Below, in pieces: positions 47,148 to 59,802 of a DNA stretch of 64,000 nucleotides (position 1 is the stretch's first letter; each line of letters starts with the position of its first letter). Below the pieces are notes generated by a model. The model was given only the letters and a program-made list of their open reading frames with translations, ran no database searches and was not told the DNA's origin. Source of the DNA: Isoetes taiwanensis (lineage: Eukaryota; Streptophyta; Lycopodiopsida; Isoetales; Isoetaceae); contig JAJEKV010000002.1 of assembly GCA_021234155.1 (NCBI GenBank), positions 28,139,339 to 28,203,338 of the forward strand, written 5' to 3'. The translations under genes and the position numbers were made by a program.

Positions 47148-47429
47148 TCAACCTCCTTTGTGTTCATTGCTTCCAACCTGCCATCTTTGCTCTTCATCCT
47201 CGGCCTCGGGCCGAACATGCTCTGGCCAGCTTTCAAGTTCTCGCCTAATGCCTCATGTTCCTGCTCATGTCTCAAGCCCCGCTTTGTAGTGAGGCTTCTT
47301 CATGCCCCTCGCTTCGTATCCTCGGCGATTTCTCTTCATGAGTCTCGATAAATCTGTAAAGGCAAGATCCAAGTCTGCTATTTTTGTATCCAGGTTCACT
47401 CCCCGCTAGCCCTAAGACCAACTAAGCAT

Positions 47430-49980
47430 GCCCAATGTTCCCGTGATAAATATGGCAACTTCTCCTGATGTTTTTGACAAAGTCAGCAGCCAGCAAACCC
47501 CGCGAGCATCATCCATAAGGATTGTCCCATTGATTTGCAGTCGGAGACAACTACCATATGGTCCTGAGAGCATGGTCTATCTCCTCGCTGAGTTGAAGGT
47601 TTTAATGATTATATTGAAGAGAATCTAGCCACTCCGGCTTCTTTATCTCTAGCTAGTCTCTCAGCTCTGAGAGACTCATCTTCTTCTCACAAAAAGCATG
47701 GGATGGATTTGCCGCGCCTTGGTCGATTTATCATGGCCCCTCAATTAAAATCATCATCACTACACAAGGTCGAATCGGTATCCACTTCCCTCCTGGACCC
47801 GTGAGTTGTTGGAATGAATTCATGTTTATTATTTTACTTAAGATTGATCTCTCTCGAGGTGCCTAACTTTGGTCTCAAACCGGAGGGTGATGAGTGGTAC
47901 CAGCCTTTGTACCCTGTAGATGGGCTTTCATTTTGAGTATTATACCTATGCTGCTTGATCTCTACCAATGCCCCACGAGATTCCAAAGATATGGCTAATG
48001 ATGTTTCTTTCGAGAGTCTCTTAGACACTTTGTTACTCATCTCATTTTGGATGATATCCTTATTTATTCTAAGATTCCCAAGAACATGAGAGGCATGTCT
48101 GATAGATCCTTCCTCAAGCTTCTCACAAGGAGCATGGGTTATGGGCGCCAAACTTGAAAGCAGCCTACCGGCAGGGATGTAAGTCCCAGTCATTGCACCC
48201 ATATGGAGTCCTATGGATCCCTGAAAAGGTCAGCATTTGTTCTGGATAAAACACCCCATCCTGCCCAAGATGTCTCAAGTAGTTTCTTGGTTTTGTCAAC
48301 TCTACTCCACGCTTCATCTGGGATTATTCGTAGATTACCCTTCCTTTGACACGCCTCACTTTAAGGACGCAAGCATTTGAATGGACCGGGTGGAAGCGGA
48401 ATCAACCTTGGCCTCATGGATAATGCCTTTGTTGGAGTCCTGCTCGGAAATCTCTCAGCTCCCGGATCCATCGGGTTCTCAAGATGTATTCTCACACCTT
48501 GGCTCGGGTGATCATTTTCTCAAGAAATGCGATCGACTATGATCATTTTGAGGTTCGGAGATAGATCTTCGTAATTCCATGATGGACTCAGGAGTGTGCC
48601 GAGTGCCGAAGCTCGGGTTCTCCCGCTTGCCATGATCTCACCTTATGGCCTGACACTTTGGAGTAGCCAAGACTCTTGAACCATTAGTCGAGAGTATTGG
48701 TGGCCCTGAGCTTCAGCCGCCTCAGTCGGCTTTTGGTCTCGGACTCGTACACTCAAGCACGAGCCAAAGTTCCAAGGCATCTTTTCCCCATGGTCTCTTC
48801 CAGCCACCGCCAGTACCGGGGATGGACCTTGAAGGCGATTTCTATAGACTTTATCCCTGAGTTGTCGGGCCTCTCGACGCTATGATGCCATCATGGTTGC
48901 CTGCTGATCATGCTCTAAGATGGCTCATTTTATTCCCCTAACGCCACCTCATCAGCCAAAGCTGAGGGAACTAACTGACGCTTTTCTTCGCGGAAGCGAA
49001 GTCAGACTTCAATGGCTTGCCCGGCGGTATTATTCATTCGCCGCCGACCGTGGACCACAGCTCATCGCAGGGTTTCTTTGAAGTTTCATTTAATTCATTG
49101 TATTTCGACCGCTTCACCCACATCCGGGTCACTCATCCGTAGTGCTAATGGGCGTGCAGAGCGACTAATCACCTCCTGAGCAATATTTTAAGGTGCTTAC
49201 CAAGCCATCAGCAGGATGTGATTTGTCTGATTATCTTCCACTCAGCTGAGCTTGCCTATAATAACCTCAAGACATGCTTCAATGGCTGACTCCATCCTTT
49301 CTAAACTCCTCGGGTCCGTGATCCTCGTTGGTCTCCTTTAGCGTCAGCCAAGGTGACTGGTCAATCCTAAAGTCAGTCCTGGACTTGAGAAACCTGTGTT
49401 CTCTAACCTGATCTCTCAGCACTTCATCTTCACCCAAAGACAGAACGCTGGGCCCAGATTATGCCAGCTGGATTTTGTATCGGCAGGAAGCTCCTAAGTT
49501 TCACGCTAGGGACCTTGTCCTGCTTCTTCGTAGGGATCTCCCCACCTCACGCCCCGCAATAAGCTTTCTTGACTATCAGTCAGCCTTTGGTCCTTGCCTT
49601 TCAGATCAATGCACCCGTGATCAGTAATGTGTTCCTACTGAAGTTCCCTCCAGTTTTGTCTCTGGGCTCTTTATCCAAGATTTCATGATCTCCTCTATTG
49701 AGCCCTACACGTACTAATTTCATTCTCTCGGACGCTAGTTCCCTCCTACTGCCACCCTCCACCAAGAAAAATTGATGGATCATGAGGAGTCTCGAGAGGT
49801 CTCTGAGTGGATTCTGAACCCAAGCTCAGCCGAATTCCATTGTATTATTTCTTTGTCGGATTGGAAGGTTACTTCTGCCAAGTAATAGAACCTTGGGAGC
49901 ATGCCGAACTTCGAAAGTAATGCCCCCGATAAAATTGCGTAGTTTCAACCGACGCTATCCTGGATAGTTTCAAGTTTTAG
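47430..49980 (+). pseudogene. Ty3/gypsy chromovirus pol remnant (RT, RNase H, integrase, chromodomain)
   Basis: Order on the plus strand, with many stops and frame changes: PDVFDKVSSQQ (47464) and QLPYGPE (47548), the start of RT; NRYPLP (47773); EGDEW (47884); DMANDV (47989); the catalytic box LILDDILIYSK (48041-48073), where family members have YLDDILI; a segment aligning to the VQ-FLG-FYRRFI region (~48260-48330); an integrase end with SHQQD and ELAYNN (49248-49265) followed by a 'PRW.PL'-like block near 49330; and a chromodomain with EVSEWILN (49796), DWKVT (49859) and QPTLS near 49950. The polypurine tract AGGAGGGGATGG comes just before the LTR at 50029. Gag and protease are missing on this strand. 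The element was a retrotransposon whose chromodomain guides integration to heterochromatin; this copy is dead. Confidence 0.8.
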
Positions 49981-50028
49981 CACTGGGCCCTGGGGCCCTC
50001 AGGATCAGTCACTGTCAGGAGGGGATGG

Positions 50029-50598
50029 TGTGACTGCTGGATATCTCGTGATCATAAATTTAACATTTTCAGGCCTCGTGATGTACAAAAGAGATGGTCA
50101 GCCAAGAATTAATGCAAAGTGGTAGCTGTATCAAGACGTGGCTCTTGAACTCTGCGAACCCTCCCAACTGGTAAGTCACATACCCTTTGCCAAGTGCAGA
50201 GCCACTAATATTTGTTAAAGACATTTCTTCAATGCCTTCTTCATATATGTGGAACTGATTTCAAGAGGTTCTCCTAGAATATTCCCTAGAACCTAAATAT
50301 AAGGCGTGGATACTTGGCGATCTCAACCATTGGAGTGGGAAGGGCCATGATCCCCGGACTGGGTTGGCCTAGATATGTAAGGAGTGCACCTCCTTCATAT
50401 CTAAACCATTCCTCGGGTTCAACTTCAGCCTTGAGCCTTCTAGCATCCAGTCTCTGTGGTTTCAGCTTTGCCTTGGGCTTCACAGATTCTTGATCTCTAT
50501 CTCATATACTGATTCTTTGTCGATCTTGGATGTATTTCTTCCCAGATTTTTTATATGTGATTTTCTACGATTTTTCCTTGTTTTCTCAGTAGGTCTTC
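50029..50598 (+). mobile_element. LTR and leader, copy B (plus orientation)
   Basis: It follows the polypurine tract of the pol remnant and begins TGTGACTGCTGGATATC, as a 3' LTR should. Homology to copy A runs through to an ATG at 50599, so similarity may pass the LTR end into a leader; the ATG is followed by a stop after three codons. It is in opposite orientation to copy A, whereas LTRs of one intact element are direct repeats. Confidence 0.65.
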
Positions 50599-50751
50599 AT
50601 GACAGCTTGACAATGTGTGATGAGGAACCAAATGCAACAACTGCTAAAGTGGGCTACACCATTGATGCACTGTGAATAAGGAACCCATCAGCCTCCCAAG
50701 TACCCTCACCTCAAGAGCATCTTTAGATGAAGCTCCCCTGAATCCTGGGAG

Positions 50752-51102
50752 ATGGAAGAAGTCCTGTGCACCCCAGGAAGAACAAGAAGAGTGAAAAGAA
50801 GAAGTAGGGAGGGAGCCCCATCTCCTCTAGCTCCAAAGCAGAATGTACACCAAGGAGTGAATCTCAAGCACTTCCTCTCAAAGTGGGTCAGATACTTCCT
50901 CGTAGCAGGACAAGAACCAAAGGACAGAGGAATATCAAAAGAAGATGGATGCAATGAGCAATGTATGGAAAACAAGGAAATTGGGCCAGTTCTCGGGCAT
51001 AGGCAGGTCAGAAATGAAGGACAAGGACATAGGGAAGGTGGCAACAACAAATCTGATTGGGCCAGCCCAGATTTGGTGGAAGGGTTACGCCAAGTCAAAT
51101 AA
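50752..51102 (+). other. Open reading of unknown nature, 116 codons
   Basis: A charged, Lys/Arg/Glu/Gly-rich reading just downstream of LTR B. It starts with an ATG but shows no Gag, zinc-knuckle or other motif that I recognise. It could be part of a second gag, or chance. The following 51110-52150 region holds no supported gene. Confidence 0.3.
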
Positions 51103-52155
51103 GTTAAGGAGAAATAATTGAAGATTCAAAACCTTTAGTAAGGCTTTCCGCAAGCATTACGTCCCAAGGCCCATTAAATGAAATGGAAAATCCTCCGTAG
51201 GACCTGTGATTGCTCTGAAAATGCCTGACTTCCCCTCACCGGGTTTCTGTGGAGAAATGGAGCCTCTCATCCAGCTCATAGGCTTCTTTGGTGGTTGTGG
51301 TTTCTCTGGGGGAGGTCTCAGGATGTTCTCTCTTGTTGGCCTCCCTCCTCTGGATGTATGTAGCTAATCTCATGCCTCTGCAGGGACTGCTGGAATTTAT
51401 CCGTGGAAAGAACTGGGCAAATTTTAGGAAGTTTGTTTCAACTTTGACCTAGTGGTTAAAAAACAAGATCAATATACTAAAACTAAATAATAACAAATTG
51501 AAAGCATTATTTGTGTACTCTTTTATACAAATGTCCACATTGATATGCACAATTTTACAGATGTACAGTCCATCAACGACTTTATTACTGCTAAAGTTCT
51601 TCTCTCGAAAACCCTTGGGGTAGGCAATAATGGTCTTGGTGAGCTCTCTTTCTTGTACTGGATCACATAGACCTCTCAAGATGGACAACAAAACCCAATC
51701 CAATTGAACTAATCTATTGCTCCTAATCGGACCTAAATTCCTTTTCTCCCTAGCCCGACTCTTTGACTATATATCAATGACTATGATTAGATCTCTATTT
51801 TTAGTTTCGGTACACAACATGTTCTCCCACCCCTTTGCATATCTTGAGATTTTATTCACTTGAGCAAGTTTTTAATTATTAAAGAAGTCTATTATGCAAT
51901 CTAAAAATAATCTCAAGAACCTTTGCACAATAACGTGAATCATTTTGAAGCCAATTTTTAAATTAACTCAATTCCAAACTATCGCCCATCTTAAAAAGCC
52001 CAAAGAATGTCAACTTTTTTAGTAATATATAACTAGAAACTAAACGATAAACTATAAAACAAGAAAACTAACAAAATGACGAACTAACTAGAAAGAACTT
52101 TTGCAAACGATTGAGATGAAGGCTGACAAATTATATCCATAAAAGCATTAATCTT

Positions 52156-53696
52156 TCATTCCTTAGTATGATTGTATCTGCAAAAAATAAGTAGATAATC
52201 AAAAGTTGAAATTAGAAACTAAAGAAACTACAATTTAATTACCTTTCATAACCTTGAGTTGATTTATGCCCAATGACTTGCATCCCAATGTCAGAAGGAA
52301 CATCTTTTGCAGCAAGCCGGGAAACCAAAGTAACCCGACTACTTTCATTGCATATCATCATTTCAAGGCTTATTAAAGAAGCTATTGTCTTCAGCCACTT
52401 GCCAAGATTATTAACCCCTAGAGGAGTCACAGAGTACCATATCTACAAATAAGCAAATACAATTCGTAGAAATCAAAACATGTAAAAACACAACTATAAA
52501 CTTACCATACTACGTGGCTTCAGAATTGGTTGAAGAAATAGAGGACGAGATTCGTTGTCCTTCTCTTTTGTAGATCTAGCATAGTGTTTGTATGTCAACA
52601 CAAAATCCTTTTCGTAAGTCCAAATAGGTTGATGGAAGTGGTGTTTGTCAAATTGAGTAGTTGTAGGATTTTTGTTCTTGCTGATACGTTGACCATATGT
52701 AACAAGCTTCGTCATCACTTTCTAACACCAAATCACAGTCCTTCACAACATGCAACTCCTTAATTGTCCCAATACCAAACCTCATAAGCATGAAGTAAAC
52801 TAATCGCTTGATGCAGCCTTACGGCATGGCTAACTGGGTGGATCTTATACGTGCAAGTGATCTCTCATCTTCTAATAGTGTTCTGTGAAATTGGGCTTTT
52901 GCTTTGGCCCTGGCTATAATTCATTTCCTCACTTTGGTCTTAGTCTTTTGATCGCTCCTAATGAAGACCCTTTTACTCCTGAATTAAAAAATACTCAGTC
53001 TCATTAAAATATCAAATGGAGGTTCGCTAACCTTTTAGTTTCAATCACTCTATCCCCTCTTTTTCTTTTCTCAGCTCTCTTTCCTCGACATTTCTTCCAA
53101 TAACTCCCCATAATAAACCTCAAATTTACAATTAACAGAATTTAATGTATGACAATATGACGTAATTTAATTGCTTACAAAGATAGAGGATATAGCTCGT
53201 GATCCTTCTTCTTCTTCATCTACCAAAATAAAGTAGAAAGTACATGGTTAAAACAATCAAAACTAAAACCAAAAACCAATCGAGGCAGCACTGCCAACAT
53301 TTACAATACATCATCTATTCTTACCTATTACCCCTCAATTACAACTTGTAACTCACACAACTAATTTCAATGAATAATGCATTAATCACAACATTAAGAA
53401 TTTATATGAATGATGAATTTTGCCAGCATATCATTGAGCTCCTGAAGACGTAATTTCGCAAAGCTCCACTCATCAAATCTTCTTCGAGAAGGTTCAATCC
53501 CTCCATTAAGAGCTGCGTTTAATAAATTCCAATCAAGAGGCAACCATTTTTCTTTACTACATTCATCTTCTTCCTCATTGCTGCCATTGCCTTGTTCCAT
53601 CTTAACAAGAATGTCTGCAATGTCATCATTATCATATGCAAGAATAGTAGGAGAACTAAGCATATCACCTTGAGAAAACAAAATGAAAGAGATCAA
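52156..53696 (-). pseudogene. Crypton-like tyrosine recombinase, spliced and decayed
   Basis: Minus strand. The N-terminal block 53696-53394 holds an acidic stretch and a helical segment FDEWSFAKLRLQELNDMLAKF like the SAM-like N-domain of Crypton recombinases. A block near 52790-52715 reads LVYFMLMRFGIGTIKELHVV, matching the first catalytic motif (G-L/I-R-x-x-E-L), but with the Arg replaced by Gly. After a frameshift near 52715 come GQRISKNKNPTTTQ and HHFHQPIW (52690-52620), FLQPILKPRSM, a 63-base GT-AG intron (52505-52443), WYSVTPLGVNNLGKWLK, NESSRVTLVSRLAA (family N-H-S-x-R; His is Glu here), GHKSTQGYER, a second GT-AG intron (52242-52178) and the final residues Y-NHTKE and stop at 52156. 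The Tyr nucleophile is thus restored only by splicing. Such enzymes cut and rejoin DNA through a covalent Tyr link. DIRS/Ngaro recombinases are the alternative, but the IWYSVTPLGVN..LGK block favours Crypton/KIAA1958-type. Confidence 0.7.
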
Positions 53697-53699
53697 GTG

Positions 53700-56600
53700 T
53701 AAGGGTCCTCACATTGCTAGAAAGAGATTCTCTTCTAAAGAGAAAATCTCTTGCTGCTAGAACAATAATAATAGTTTAAAATATCTCAAATATAAACCTC
53801 CAAGAATACCTTAAAATGCGACAAGATAACAAGTCAAGGGATGTTAGTAAGATGACGACGCTTCAATGAAGCTTAAATCGGGTTTCAAAACACCTCCGTG
53901 ATGACATAATACCATTAGAAGACTAACAAACAAAAATTAAGCAACAACAAGAATTTTTGTTTCTCTCAAAATCGTAGGGAAATGGAAGCTCCAATGATGG
54001 CAAAACAAACTGCAATGATGGCAAAACAAGCTCCAGACAACTGCAAACAAAAGAAAAATGATGAGAAGGAAAATCTTGCAAATCATTTGGAGTATTGAGT
54101 AACACCCCACCTTCAATTTAACTCTAAACCCAAGGTAGCACCCTCAAAACCCTATGCAAGAATGGCAGTCTACATCTCCAAAGGTTCGTAATCAATGGCC
54201 GGGAGGCCAGGTCCCATACCGCCCTCACCGGGCCTTTGGCTGGAGTGCCCTGGGCTGCGGAACTATGTAGTACTTAGCGTCTCAATCTAAACCATTGAAT
54301 AAAGTGGGTGGAAAAAGTGGGTTTAATCTTGACCATGCAATCTCAGACTCACATGTAGGGTATTTTAAGCGGTCCTTATTATCTAAAGATAGGCCCATTT
54401 CGTGGGCAGATTTCATGGGCTAGATTTATGGACTTTTCTTAAGAAAGCATTGGCCATCTTTAAACTAAGGAGATTTAGCTTCAGCAATCCTATTATTTAA
54501 ATCTCTAAGTTCGGCCAAGGAAAACCTTTTAGGATTTTTTTTTAAAGTCTGCTCCTTAGGTTTTATGGTTTTGGCAGCCCGAAATTTTCCGGGTAGTCCA
54601 AAACCTCGAGAAAGCATTTTGCATGCCGATTTCGATGTTTTTACTCTGGATTGTGTTGGTTGGTACCTCAGTGAAAATTTTCTGGATAGCCAAAAAAAAC
54701 CCAAATTAGGGGTCTCAGATTATTCCGCAAATATGGGATGGAAGCTTTCAATTTAACAGCCGTCCCTCTCTATCTCCTATCCATCTGAGATCTTTTTGGC
54801 ATGGATATGTCTTTGGGTCGCGATCTCTTTGGTGCTAAATTTCTTAATGAGTTTCTCCGTTTTCTAAATAGCTTAGTTGATTGTGAATCCCTAATCGTGA
54901 TCTCGATAATTCAACAACCTGGATTTCTGAGTTCCTCGCCCAAACCCATCTAGGATGATGGGATTCCTAGTTTTCCAATGACCCTGTGAATTACAAGAGT
55001 AGAATCTCGATATCCATAATGTTCTCCTCAAGTCTTTTACAGCTTATGCCATCTTTAGGAATAATTAAGTGCGTGATATGCAAAGGTAGAAGATAAGATT
55101 TCCATACCCGGGTTGATCAAACGCAAAGCTAATCCTAGGGTAACATTTCCCTTTTCTCAAGTGGATGTGTTTTCTAATTTCCTTTGTAGGTCATTGGCCC
55201 TTTTAAGTAATCCTGCCATAAACTCTTAGAAAGCCATTCCTCAAGGATGCATGATGTGTATCTTAGCCTTTATGCAAGGATTCCAAAATTTCTTGTTATA
55301 TTTGAGCTAAAGTCCCCTTTGGTTTCTTATGTTAGAGCTGTTATCATGGAATGGATACCTGAAAACTACTCAGATTTGTGTTGATATGTGAAACCCCAGA
55401 ACTCGCTACTATTTCAATACGTGATCCGGAGCTTTGCAAAAATCGTGCATTTGTTTCTATTTAGATGGTAGGGTTCAGCCTCGCTATGGCATTTTCTCTC
55501 CTGGCTCTCACCCCTTTCCCTTCGTGGTATATACATTTGGATGCTAATTAGGAGATAAAGAAGAAACCCATTTTATTTGGTCTCTTTGGTCCAAACTTCT
55601 ATTAGGTTGTATTTTTGATGAATTTTACTACCTCATGATTTGAAATCAATTAAACTCATCAAGATCTTAACACTGTAATCGACTGTAGTTCTTGCTGGTG
55701 CTCCTGGCCCTTTATTGCTGGGTCTTAAGGCATAAGTCTCTAAGGTTGTGGAAGGCGACCATGCTGTAAACTTGCATCTATGGTTTCTAGGCTACTAACC
55801 TTTATATGGGGATTGTGATGTGTAAAGAGGTCTTCACATTAACACACCATTATATACAACAAGTAGTTGAAACTTTGTTGCCCATGTTATTGTGACGTTC
55901 CATTAAACGTGGATGTGGTGGTTTTAGGGCCTGGATTTTTAGCCATTGGTTGCAACTTTAATTTCTTAGACCTCATCAATGCTCTCTATGTAGTCGCCTT
56001 CATTAATGAAATCCCATCCCTCTCTTTGTGAATCTAAAAGGGTAATTCCACCCAATTTAGTCGTGGCTGGCGCATGTGAAACCAGCACTTCTTTCCACTT
56101 TGCAATCTCCTCCGTGTAGTGTGGCTTTAGTTGTGTAGTTTTATTTCATTTCGCTTCGTGAGTCTCAGTTTTTGCAGGTGACATTAAGGTTATACAGATT
56201 GACTGAAGGGCAATGTTTTGTTGCAACTTCTACAACCAAACTTATGAACTGCAATGTAAATTCGTGTGAGTTGGAACTTCTTAAGTGCCAAAGCTCATGT
56301 AGCGTTAGCAACTGGTCGACTAATAAGTATATTTCATATAGGCCTTTATGAACTCAAATGCTATTGCTTAGGAAAATATTCCAAAGTTGATCCCCGCATA
56401 GCTACTCTGGCCCTTATTTTCAGTCATGGTAATTATTCTATAAACCTGCTGAATTAAGCCAAATGAACTATTATTATGACTCAGCTGGTTGTAGTGCATA
56501 TAAATGCCAATCATTCATGTCCATTAATTCCCCAATTGTTAAACACTTTTCTCTTCTGCTATGTATTTTGGTTTCCCTGTAATCAGTTAAGTCTCAACAT

Positions 56601-57440
56601 ATCTAACCTATAAAAAGCATGTGAAAACAAATACCGGTCCCATTGTAGGTACCTACACTCCCTCCCCGCAAGTAGGGGTGGATTATTAAAAAGCTTTTAT
56701 CTTCTATGTAAATTACTTGGCTTACCTTTATGGATGCATGTAGGTAACAAGTATTTATAGCTATATGCCATTCCATCCTTCAAAAGTCATTGTATTTTGG
56801 ATAAACCTATATGTAAGAAATTACGTTAGAACTCAAACCCTATTGGGTGTGGATCACTTTTCTATTTTCTATCCCCTATGATAGTGCTACTTTTTGGTGC
56901 CCACCGTGACTTTGTATTAAAAGTTTGCTAGGCGAGTTGTCCCCTTAACACGCAAGTAAAGTTGCATGGAACCCAAGATGTTATTCCAAGATCTTTATCT
57001 TATGAATTTGAAGAGCACTAGGAGTGGGTGAGCTCTTCATCTCTTTGATTTTATACTTGAGATGCTTTTTGTATATAATTTGAGTAGCCACATTAAACTC
57101 AAATTACATAGCCATTTTGTGCTCAATGTAAACCCCGCCACGCTTTTTGCAAAAGATCATGTCTTCAAATTTTTGTTTCGAAGTTAATGCCACCTCACCA
57201 TTGCTAAGAAGGTAAGCATTAATGTTCATTTTTTCTTTGATTGATGAGGTGAGCCATAGGTTTTACACTAGATTATCTCCCTCTTAGAGTCCGACTAATT
57301 TCTTTATCCCACTTAATTACAGTTCTTCAATTATAACAAAGAGATCAACATTGTGTTTTATTTAACTCAAATGTAGCTTTGGGGATGTATATATACAGTG
57401 CTTCCCCATATGGGTCAGCCGTGCATTGATTTGAACTCAA
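53700..57440. other. No supported gene
   Basis: 54465-54704 (-) reads an open, Lys-rich 79-codon peptide ending RFSLAELRDLNNRIAEAKSP; I do not recognise it. 53990-54035 contains a short tandem (GATGGCAAAACAA twice). The remainder, including 54.8-57.4 kb, is AT-rich without a domain. Confidence 0.35.
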
Positions 57441-57441
57441 G

Positions 57442-57984
57442 TTGCAGCCACCAACTACGGGGAATTTGGACCAGCCATGCCCTCGAAAGCACAAATCTAA
57501 CTTTTCTTTGTGGCATATAGTCTTCACCTCAACCTTTGGTCAAATCTTATATGTAATGCGAATAGCTAGACTGATGCTTCTGGCCAAACGCCGCGAACAT
57601 CTCTTGCATTTCTCTCAAACCATTTCCATGTCGCTTTGTTCTGCGATGGTGGTGATCCCTTGTTCTTTAAGCATTCTCACGCCATTTTATACCGCTATGG
57701 TCCTTGAATTTACAGTAATCGGAAGCAGTTTGAATTGTCTTTTGAATTGTGCAATTATAGGCATATGCGCCTCCTCGAATAATGTCCATTTCATTACGAA
57801 TTGTTCAAAACTCATTGGATTATGGGAAATGGATTTCTATGTCGCTATAATTTTAATTTTAAATCAATCTCATATATGTTCGCGTACTCTAAAATGTGAT
57901 GCATCTTCTCTCAAGTATTTATTTGCTCGCCAACCTATAAAAGCAAGCACCTTGTGGGAAGTGTCTCGAATTTGTTTTTCTTAA
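57442..57984 (+). other. Longest unexplained open reading, 180 codons
   Basis: Open from an ATG at 57442 to 57984. The product is Cys-, Leu- and Ile-rich with hydrophobic stretches, without a signal peptide or known motif. The opposite strand, in another frame, gives a more protein-like reading (for example FEQFVMKWTLFEEAHMPII) broken by two stops, so the open frame may be the shadow of a decayed minus-strand gene. I make no functional call. Confidence 0.3.
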
Positions 57985-57989
57985 TTGTG

Positions 57990-58780
57990 CAATTGGCTTC
58001 ACATAGCGCGTGATGTTTAACAAATCTCAAAAATGATAGAACGTAATTTACATTATAGGACAAGGTGGAAACCGTGAACCCCAATAAACCGGAATAGTTA
58101 CCGTGAGTTGTTCAGATGCGTGCCATGTAAGTGGATGGACACAAAATGGAGGATCGCTTTTGGTATCCTTTTCATTTACCGATGGTTTGGTACAAACCTT
58201 CAAATATTAATGAAGCTATGTGGAGCAAAGCTAAATAGCTTGAAACCGTGATTGAAAGTATGCATGCTTTACCGTGAATGGTAAGAAGCAAAATGATCTG
58301 CAAAGATCTTAACCCTGCTTTGGTTAGTTGTATTTCAGAAGTGCTTTATCCGGACCAACTACAATTATTTTGAGCAACAATATTTTCGTAAAACGTGACG
58401 CAAGTACCATGCCATGAAAGTTCCGTGGATGTAGCGCAATGTTGCTAGCGATGATAATTCCATTTTCCTGAGCAGCCGAATTTGGGAAAGCAGTTAACTT
58501 TAAGTGTCATCAGAGATATGTATGATGACCATGTATCATCCCTTCATCTTTCTAGCCCTGAGGGGTGCTGGAGGAAACCTGAATTCTCAGATAATAATAT
58601 TTTGCATTGACGCCTCTCCCTTCGGGGACTACTCTAATTCAAATGATGAGGATAACTCTGAACTATAATGGTAATTACCTGCTCTTTGGGCTAAGAATGC
58701 TTACGTGATAACTGGAAGGAGAGACTGTAAGCTTTCCATCTCATAGCAAGTGGCGTGATTGTGATGAAGTGGGATGCATT
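57990..58780. other. No independent gene; probably the body of the LINE
   Basis: No domain could be read, but the stretch lies immediately before the LINE zinc-binding region in the same direction and may be decayed reverse transcriptase. Confidence 0.3.
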
Positions 58781-59802
58781 AAGAATTTAAAATTCATGGG
58801 CCGAGTCCCATCCCTCCAAAAGTAAAAGTCTTTATGTGGCACCTTTGCATAGAGCTCCTCGCCACCCTCAATCATAAAAGATATAGGGATTCATAGCGGA
58901 TGATTCTGATGTCCGGCCCCGGGATGTGTCTTTACTGTGTGGAAGATGAAGAGCACCCTTTAAAGATTTCTGTCTCCGGCCTGAATGGGTCCTTGAGCTT
59001 GCTTCTAATATCTTTGATATAACCCTTATTTGCGAATGGTTCACTGAGTTCTTTTGGCTTCAGTCAATCCTATCACCGATTGGAGGATCTATATCCTTCT
59101 CTCATGATCCGGGAAGGGAGAACAATTTTATCTTTAACTCCATGTAGATAACTCCACCCTTGAGGCAATCATCAAACAAGTTCAATAATTTTAATTAATC
59201 GGGATGATCACTCTAATTCTATAGACTCCAATTCTAATTTGTATTCTTCTCTATTTTTCTGTGTATTATCTTCATGACTGGTGCAAACTCAAATGGAAGA
59301 AGATTGATGCGTATATTAACTCAGCAATGGATCAAAGTGTTCGGCCCTCCCAATCTCTATAACCATGAGGAGCCATGCCTTTGTAACTCCGCCAGCCAGA
59401 TCGAATCCAAACGCTTTAAGGATTTGTTGAAAGCAAGAAAAAGATGCGAAGTGGGACCCGCTCAACATGGCTAAAAGCTGTATCCCTGTGATGTGCCCAT
59501 TCCTTGCGGTAATTCATCAGTCATGGTCGAAAAGTGAGGTAGCAAATCCAGGGAACCCTAACCCCGTGTCTTTACTTTTAGTGGAATAATCCTTTGTATG
59601 GCTGACAATGTGAGTCTCGATAACATGCCCTGTGCTATGGAATTACATTCCATAAACACATTACATTATAGGGTTAACCTCTAAAAAGTTTCTTCTTTGT
59701 TACCCTTAAAACAGGGTTAAAATTCTCAAAAAGGATCTTTGTTGAACTCTATAATTTTTATAATTAATATATAAACCTGGCCCAAATCAAAAAAAAAAAA
59801 AA
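58780..59802 (+). mobile_element. L1-type LINE 3' end (zf-RVT region to poly(A))
   Basis: The frame at 58810-58848 reads IPPKVKVFMWHLC, the signature of the zinc-binding domain that follows plant LINE reverse transcriptases (PPK-K-F-W). After one in-frame TAG near 58888 the same frame continues MCLYCVEDEEHPL (58924 on), the C-x2-C ... E-H part of the zinc motif. The unit ends with 14 A residues (59789-59802) after ATAAACCTGGCCCAAATC. A possible RNase H part between is not recognisable. The copy is dead. Confidence 0.6.

Noticed and set aside
47060-47351. Gypsy protease or gag start on the plus strand
   Set aside because: No D-S/T-G active-site motif or zinc knuckle could be read, and LTR copy A overlaps the left part.
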